DNA of 64,000 nucleotides from Hexactinellida sp. DTS-2022 (taxonomy: Eukaryota > Porifera > Hexactinellida): assembly GCA_028753945.1 (NCBI GenBank), contig JAPNXP010000005.1:2418001-2482000 (forward strand). The letters are read 5' to 3'. Within the stretch, counting starts at the first letter, position 1; every line of letters begins with the position of its first letter. The position numbers were made by a program, and so were the translations under genes. Positions 58,520 to 64,000 of this stretch are shown piece by piece. The notes beneath the pieces were generated by a model. The model did not search any database. It was given only the letters and a program-made list of their open reading frames with translations, and was not told where the DNA came from.

Positions 58520-59280
58520 CATTGGACTAATGACAATAATATTAAAAGGGATATTATTAAGTGTACCCATAAAGTATATGAGCACCATTTACTTCTTAAA
58601 TTAAGTTCATATTTAGGTGGGGAATAGAGTAACTAGGTATTCCAAAGTGGGAAATGGCAGAGAAAAGGTTTAGAACCACTGATCTAAGGTATCGCAATTC
58701 TCTCCCCAGTATGTGCTCCTATAAAAAAACTCGATACTAGCTAATATGTTTGCTTTTAGAATTATTTCCGCATGATCGTGAACTAGAAGTCATCCTCTAT
58801 CATGCTTACTGAATTACGTATACTCCATCCATCTATTGCAATAGCTGCATACTTGCTTAGCTTCAACTCTTCGTGCATCTTTAATTTTATATTTTGTGTT
58901 TTTTTCAACAGGATGTCTACCTTTAGCCATAGCCGACTAAACATAAGGCCATTTCACTGAGCCAAATGCGGTTGGACCAGGGATAAGATGAAGGAGATTT
59001 TCCTATATACCCATAATGTAAATATAAATATCTTGATTAAAACAAAAATGCTTATCTTGTATAAAAAAATAGTTACGAGATTAGTCTGTAAATACAGTGT
59101 ACTCCGCTTAATTGGGACACCGGTTAATCGGGACAGCCGCTTAGTTGGAACAACGCCCAAAGAACAGAATCCTTTCTTTAGAAGCTATTACAAAATTTTC
59201 GGTTATTCGGGACAAATTAAACAAATTTAGTACAAAATTGGTGCTCGCTCAATAGAAAATTAATATTGATCAAAACAAAT

Positions 59281-59407
59281 TTTAAAATCCAAAATTGCAG
59301 CCTGTGCCGACGAATGTTCCTTTGGTGGCACTCTATTTTGTTTGTGGTTTATTGATAGTGCCTCCAAAGGAACATGCTGTCGGCGCAGGCTGCAATTTTG
59401 GATTTTC
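59281..59407. repeat. long imperfect hairpin inside the pogo-like element
   Basis: AAAATCCAAAATTGCAGCCT with TGTGCCGACG and TGTTCCTTTGG on the left is mirrored by CCAAAGGAACA, TGTCGGCGCAGG and CTGCAATTTTGGATTTT on the right. Related single arms occur near 23967-24003 and 29290-29375. Confidence 0.75.
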
Positions 59408-60137
59408 TTTCGCCAAGTCATCAACGCCCAAGGTGTGAAGAAGCATTTGTTATTTGGTCCGAGTCACAAGAAACGGTAGATAAATTTGAAGTTTGTTTCT
59501 ATCATAAACCATCTAGAGTTTAATGCCATTCATTCATTATGTATTGATAATAAATTATATTATTAGTTAGTTATTTTAGCAATGTTATCCACGGTGATTT
59601 GAGTTTAGTCAACAAATTACTTATAATATTATATTTTATTTAATCCATTGTATAGTAATACTACAATTAAATAGAAGCCAGCTGGAATTTATAAGTTGAA
59701 TCAATTTAATTATCGCAAGTTGAAACAATAGTGAAAGATTTAACAAGTTGAATCAATATAATTATTACAAGTTGAAACAATGGAATTAGATTTCTCAGTT
59801 TTACTGAAATTGAAGTGTGAGTAAACAAAGAAATTTCAACCCCCATTTATGGCAGAAATAAAACTCTTTATTGAAAGTTTTCTTCTCCCATCAGACGCAG
59901 AATTTTATGGTGAATCCAAATATGAAATAAAATTTGGGGGTTTAGTAAAAGATTTCTTTAGTTATGGACCAGACAAATTTTGAAAGGTGTTAAAGATGTG
60001 TCCAAAATTTGTTAATCAAAAATCGCAACCCCAGGTGCAAATTAGACGGTCCCATCGCACCTACATGCCAAGTTTAAGCCCACCAACTATAAAGCTCTGG
60101 CCAGGGCACCGTCTACGGAGAGAAAATATAGAATAAT

Positions 60138-60249
60138 AATAAAGGCAGTGATTCCAATACTGGGCCACTATACTATAGTATAGTCGGCACAGTAATAAAG
60201 GCAGTAAGATCAATACTGGGCAACTATACTATAGTATAGTCAGCACAGT
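60138..60249. repeat. 56-bp direct repeat, two units
   Basis: Units at 60138-60193 and 60194-60249, each with the palindrome ACTATACTATAGTATAGT. Confidence 0.9.
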
Positions 60250-60717
60250 AATAATCTTTGGCAATACTGATGAGGCCAGGACAAAATATCTAATTAATGT
60301 CTATTTCTTATTGATTTCCGTAATATCGAAATCTATTAGAGATTATGACCTTATGGTTCAGGGATATATCAAACGGTCCCGAGAATATTATGGCTCATAC
60401 TATGGGTTTTGAGAAGAATCAAGGATCCACAGGCATTGGAGGAATTGTTGTAACAGGTTTAAAACCAAAATTTGTGTAAATCACAGGTAAATCACTATTT
60501 TACAAAGGTTTTTCGGTTAATTGGGATCTCCGCTTAATTGGGACAAGAGGCCTGGAACAATCGTGTCCCAATTAAGCGGAGTAGACTGTATTAGCTATTC
60601 TAATTACAATTTCTCTTTAATTTATGCCCAACTCTTGTTCTGCTGCCAGATATGCTACTGGATACTATAGTGATCATAGTGGTGTTGCAGTATTTCACAT
60701 TCCTTCTGGGCCTCAAG

Positions 60718-60735
60718 ACGCGCGCGCGCGCGCGC
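60718..60735. repeat. alternating CG tract
   Basis: About eight to nine CG/GC dinucleotides, abutting the CACAGTGGGC end of the next repeat. Confidence 0.85.
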
Positions 60736-61544
60736 ACAGTGGGCAAATAGGTGGAAGTAGAGCATTTTTTTGAGAAACTCAGATTTCAATTATATTGTAA
60801 TAATTGAATTCCTCATACTCTAAAACCTAGGTAACCGAATTTGGGAAGTAAATAACATCAAATATTTCAGTTATGCTGCCCTGATGGAATGTCAATTATT
60901 GGATCCAAAAATATCTTTTTAATATTTTAGTTAACCACAGGATATAATTGTAAATATTTCATTCAAAACTAGTGCTTGAAAGTATAACTCAGTTTTCAAT
61001 TACGTATAGGCTTATACTATATAATCTATTTCAATTCTAGAATCGATATTTATAGATTTAAACAAAATCTGTATCACTGGAATTAACTGCGTTCGGACAA
61101 ATCTAATTTTGTTGATAAAGTGCTGAAATATATCGTGGGCATTCGTGGACAAATGTTATTAAGTTTTTAAATTGAAGCTAGCCACAAAAACATGAATTTA
61201 AGATATTTTTCAAGGGCGCGAAATGACGCGAGGTGGGTCACCTAATGACTTTTAAACAAAATATATTAGGATTTTAACTATTTTTGAAAAATTATATCAG
61301 GTTCAAGAATTATAATCATTGATCATGGTTGAACAATAAATTTTTATTAACAAATCTTAAATATAATTTATGAGTGAATTATCATTAACCGTCTAGAACT
61401 GCACTTAGGAGACTACATATACCATTTTTGATAATGCCATTCAGTTTACAGCTACCGATAACCTATATGTCAATAATACTTCATTAGAGTCTATCTAGCA
61501 TAGTTTTCCTACTTCCACTGATACCCCTGAATATGCCCACTGTG
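60735..61544. mobile_element. MITE-like repeat with CACAGTGGGC ends
   Basis: Starts CACAGTGGGCAAATAGGTGG and ends GCCCACTGTG. The right half is an inverted copy of 6520-6840. A partial start recurs at 62905 (CACAGTGGGCAAATACAGGT). No target duplication found. Confidence 0.55.
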
Positions 61545-61680
61545 AAGACATCGTCCATAAGTGGAAACGTTTTATGCATAGAGATGGTGAGTATGTCTTT
61601 ACTAGTTGGACAAGCTTAATTAATTACTTTACCAGTTTCCTTTCAAGTTAACATCACTCACATACTTTAATTAAGAATAA

Positions 61681-61824
61681 CTTATATGTAGACCGTCGAT
61701 TTCTAGACCAGGTTTCTTACATATACATTAGTATTACCCATACACGGCAGGGCTTTTGGTCTTTAGAATTTATAGATTTTATCGGATTATTTGTATGGGC
61801 TTTTTTAGGCCGTCTACATATAAG
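61681..61824. mobile_element. MITE, copy of 17076-17264
   Basis: Ends CTTATATGTAGACCGTC and GCCGTCTACATATAAG. Contains one TCTAGACCAGGTTTCTTACA unit, where the other copy has two. Confidence 0.6.
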
Positions 61825-62111
61825 GATGATCTTTAAGTATACATACGTAATTATGTGATTATATGCTAGATCTTCACACACTGAAAACATTTTTCGTTCG
61901 TTCTAAACACTTTGATCCTGATGATATTATCGACACATAAACTTATCTTGACATTGATGGCCAAACGAAGAGACGACCAATAAAAGCTACATTGAAGAAA
62001 GGCGCAGTACCTAAATACCGTCCTGGGGGCCCTGACGGTCTTAATGATCAAACTATCAAGTATCAGTGGCTTGATAGAGACAAAAATAAGCATGATTTAC
62101 AGGTCCAAGTA

Positions 62112-62284
62112 CAGTAGATGTCGGATATAAGCACACCGGTTATAAGAACATATAGGATATAGCACACTGTGTTGGAAACCTGTTGCCATATACCCTGTAT
62201 TATTTATGTCGGTTATAAGAACATGTCGGCTATAAGCACATCAAGTGCAGTTCCCGACGATGTGCTTATAACCGGATTCCACTG
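62112..62284. mobile_element. pogo/Tigger-like MITE, TA duplication
   Basis: Ends CAGTAGATGTCGGATATAAG and CAGTGGAATCCGGTTATAAG (reverse from 62284), each followed by CACA or CACATC. TA lies on both sides. GTCGGTTATAAGAACAT-type repeats lie inside. Confidence 0.75.
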
Positions 62285-62289
62285 TATGT

Positions 62290-62864
62290 CAAGTTGTGCT
62301 AAATGTAAAGTTTTGTATTTTAACATGTTGTATGTTATTGTATATTATAGGCAATGAAACAGAGTGTTGACTTGTACGAAGAAGAACAGAGAAAATTCAC
62401 TGTCTCTAAAATTAGATGACATAATCACTAAATCAACTGACATTAAGATCCCCAAGGATGGATTTTTGGCACCTTGATACCACATTTATATTGTCAACAT
62501 GACATCAAATACAGTAGTCATTTTAGTCCAAAACATAATTAATATTATACAAGTTTCTTCAAGTTAAAGTAAGGTAAAGAACTCCCTTTTCTTGGAAGGG
62601 AGTTCGTCTCAAGGACCGAGATTACATAATGATGCCAGATTTAATTGATTGTCTACTCTAATTCGTTGGTAAGAGTCTGGGGAAGGTTACCAGTTCATAG
62701 GAAAAGTAACAGTTAAAACCTTCGCAAGTTTTCACCATTCAAGTATTGCACTGCCTAAACTTTTAGAATATTGACCGGCGAATGTGGAATTACCTAAGTA
62801 TAGTCATCATTTATACAAATTGATCTTATTGAACACCATTTTGGATTATACAAACAGATGTAAA
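62290..62864. other. no supported gene
   Basis: No recognisable coding or repeat ends, apart from a short inverted GAACTCCCTT..AAGGGAGTTC near 62579-62605. Confidence 0.3.
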
Positions 62865-62865
62865 A

Positions 62866-62925
62866 CCACGCACGGATCCACCGGGGGGTGTGCCCTCCTT
62901 CCCACAGTGGGCAAATACAGGTACA
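62866..62925. mobile_element. fragment of the CACGGATCCACCGGGG element joined to a CACAGTGGGC end
   Basis: GCACGGATCCACCGGGGGG matches the left end of the hAT MITE at 19128. After about 20 bp it passes into CACAGTGGGCAAATAC, the end seen at 60735. Confidence 0.5.
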
Positions 62926-64000
62926 TCAGCGGTCATAGGTATTTAGGTGCAAGATAGAGGTATAAAAGGTATTAGTTACCTATAGGTTATCACCTATAAC
63001 AAATTGAGTGGGCCCAAAAATATTTTGGTATGGCAGACATTTTTTAAGTTGTGATGATTTAGCAAAAATGAGATAAATCGAATTTCGAAAATATTTTTAT
63101 CATTATCATCGATCTAGTTGGACTATTAATACTAGTAGTATGTGTCGATGTGTAGAATACAAATGAGCATCTTACATCTCATTTTCCGCTTTATAACTGA
63201 TTAAAATCATGTACTATGTGAGAAACAACAAATTAATAATTACGACAGAACTCAGAAATTTTTTCAGATTCTTTATCTGGGATTTGAAATTAACACACCA
63301 TCTGATCGGATACTTCACTCAGTTCACTGGTATTCTCGTTGCGTGTTTCAAGAACATTAAATGCATCAATATTAGTCATTTTACATTGATTTAACGAATA
63401 AACACAGTATATATTACATATTTTACATATTATACTTAACCACAAGTATTTGAATATTTAATAAACAACTCAATTTTTTGAAATTTACGTCCGATGGACT
63501 GTTTAATAATTTATGTAACATTTTTGGGTCAAATGATGTCAATTAGTGACTGGTTACATATTAAAGAGAATATTCTGTTGCTTAAGATAGAATAGGTGTA
63601 ATAATTGACCATATCTTACCATATAAGATCGGGCACTAAATATACAAAAAGTATCATCGAAAACTGAATAAAATAAATTATAACGAATTCGCAAACCATA
63701 ATAGATGTACTAATTATAGACAAATATCTGGAAACTAGAAGAAAAACTGATACTAGTATGTTCTATTGCTCTGGAAAGCTTCTTTTATGTTGTAAATTTA
63801 GCACTTGAAACTTGATACTATTTGAAAACTCGAGTTTTATCTTGGAAACTACGTATAGTTAATGATCGTAATTCAAATTATAATATCTTGACTTGCAGAT
63901 GGAATTTGCTAAAATAAATTTAATTTCTATGGTCCTTGACTATCCTAGCAACACATATTTAAGAAATTGAGCAAATACACATACCTCAAAATGTGAGCTA
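62926..64000. other. AT-rich stretch, no supported gene
   Basis: Open frame 63209-63394 has no motif. Nothing else recognised to the window end. Confidence 0.3.

Larger units (their letters stand above)
57490..58681. mobile_element. hAT element, duplication ATCTAAGG, hosting two smaller hAT MITEs
   Basis: Ends CAGTGGTACTTAACC and GGTTTAGAACCACTG with perfect 8-bp duplication ATCTAAGG (57482-57489 and 58682-58689). GTGGGGAAT units lie near both ends. It contains 58208-58359 and 58394-58519. Confidence 0.9.
59095..60588. mobile_element. pogo/Tigger-like non-autonomous element, TA duplication
   Basis: Ends CAGTGTACTCCGCTTAATTG and CAGTCTACTCCGCTTAATTG (reverse from 60588), each followed by GGACA. 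TA lies on both sides (59093-59094, 60589-60590). It contains the hairpin at 59281-59407 and a 56-bp tandem repeat. No transposase frame. Confidence 0.85.

Noticed and set aside
62905..63030. third full copy of the CACAGTGGGC element
   Set aside because: Only the first ~20 bp match; no opposite terminus is found downstream.

Overview
This window looks like nuclear DNA from a metazoan, most likely an invertebrate. It is AT-rich and gene-poor, with short GT-AG introns, and almost all recognisable content is transposon-derived. There is no operon-like packing, no CRISPR array and no rRNA. I could not resolve the phylum. The one host gene fragment is a minus-strand exon encoding the C-terminal half of a TRAPPC13-like trafficking subunit (27822-28591).

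The best preserved object is a P superfamily element at 46143-49704. It has perfect 31-bp terminal inverted repeats, a 7-bp target duplication, an N-terminal THAP zinc finger, a DDE-type catalytic region and a 953-codon frame broken by only one TAG. Three more P-type copies are decayed: 11289-17476 (minus, at least four nested insertions), about 18260-21226 (plus, 5' truncated, three-level nest) and 36999-39690 (minus, divergent, carrying a 61-nt intron the other copies lack).

The least expected content is a second recombinase family present as three relics: 1-1890 (minus, running off the left edge), 49811-50105 (minus, C-terminus only) and about 52590-53650 (plus). The three match each other. 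Their motif order matches the RAG1 core/Transib recombinases: an isolated DG, a CxxC after a Gly-rich turn, a GN(V)AR motif and a C-terminal SE-A-CN motif.

From left to right: RAG1-like relic (1-1.9 kb); Ginger/KRBA2-type integrase relic split by hAT elements (2.5-4.6 kb); TTAA and hAT non-autonomous elements (4.9-8.8 kb); little-marked DNA with a 42-bp minisatellite (8.8-11.2 kb); nested P copy (11.3-17.5 kb); truncated P copy (18.3-21.2 kb); MITE field (21-27.3 kb); TRAPPC13 exon (27.8-28.6 kb); MITE and low-information DNA (29-36.9 kb); divergent P copy (37-39.7 kb); unmarked DNA with large palindromes (40-46 kb); near-intact P element and RAG1-like C-terminus (46.1-50.1 kb); third RAG1-like relic (52.6-53.6 kb); a frameshifted repeat-family ORF with zinc-ligand-like residues (54.6-56.4 kb); nested hAT and pogo-like elements (57.5-62.3 kb).

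Most hAT insertions still show 8-bp target duplications, so insertion order can be read in several places. No genes here appear to work as a pathway; the relationships are those of nested transposition.
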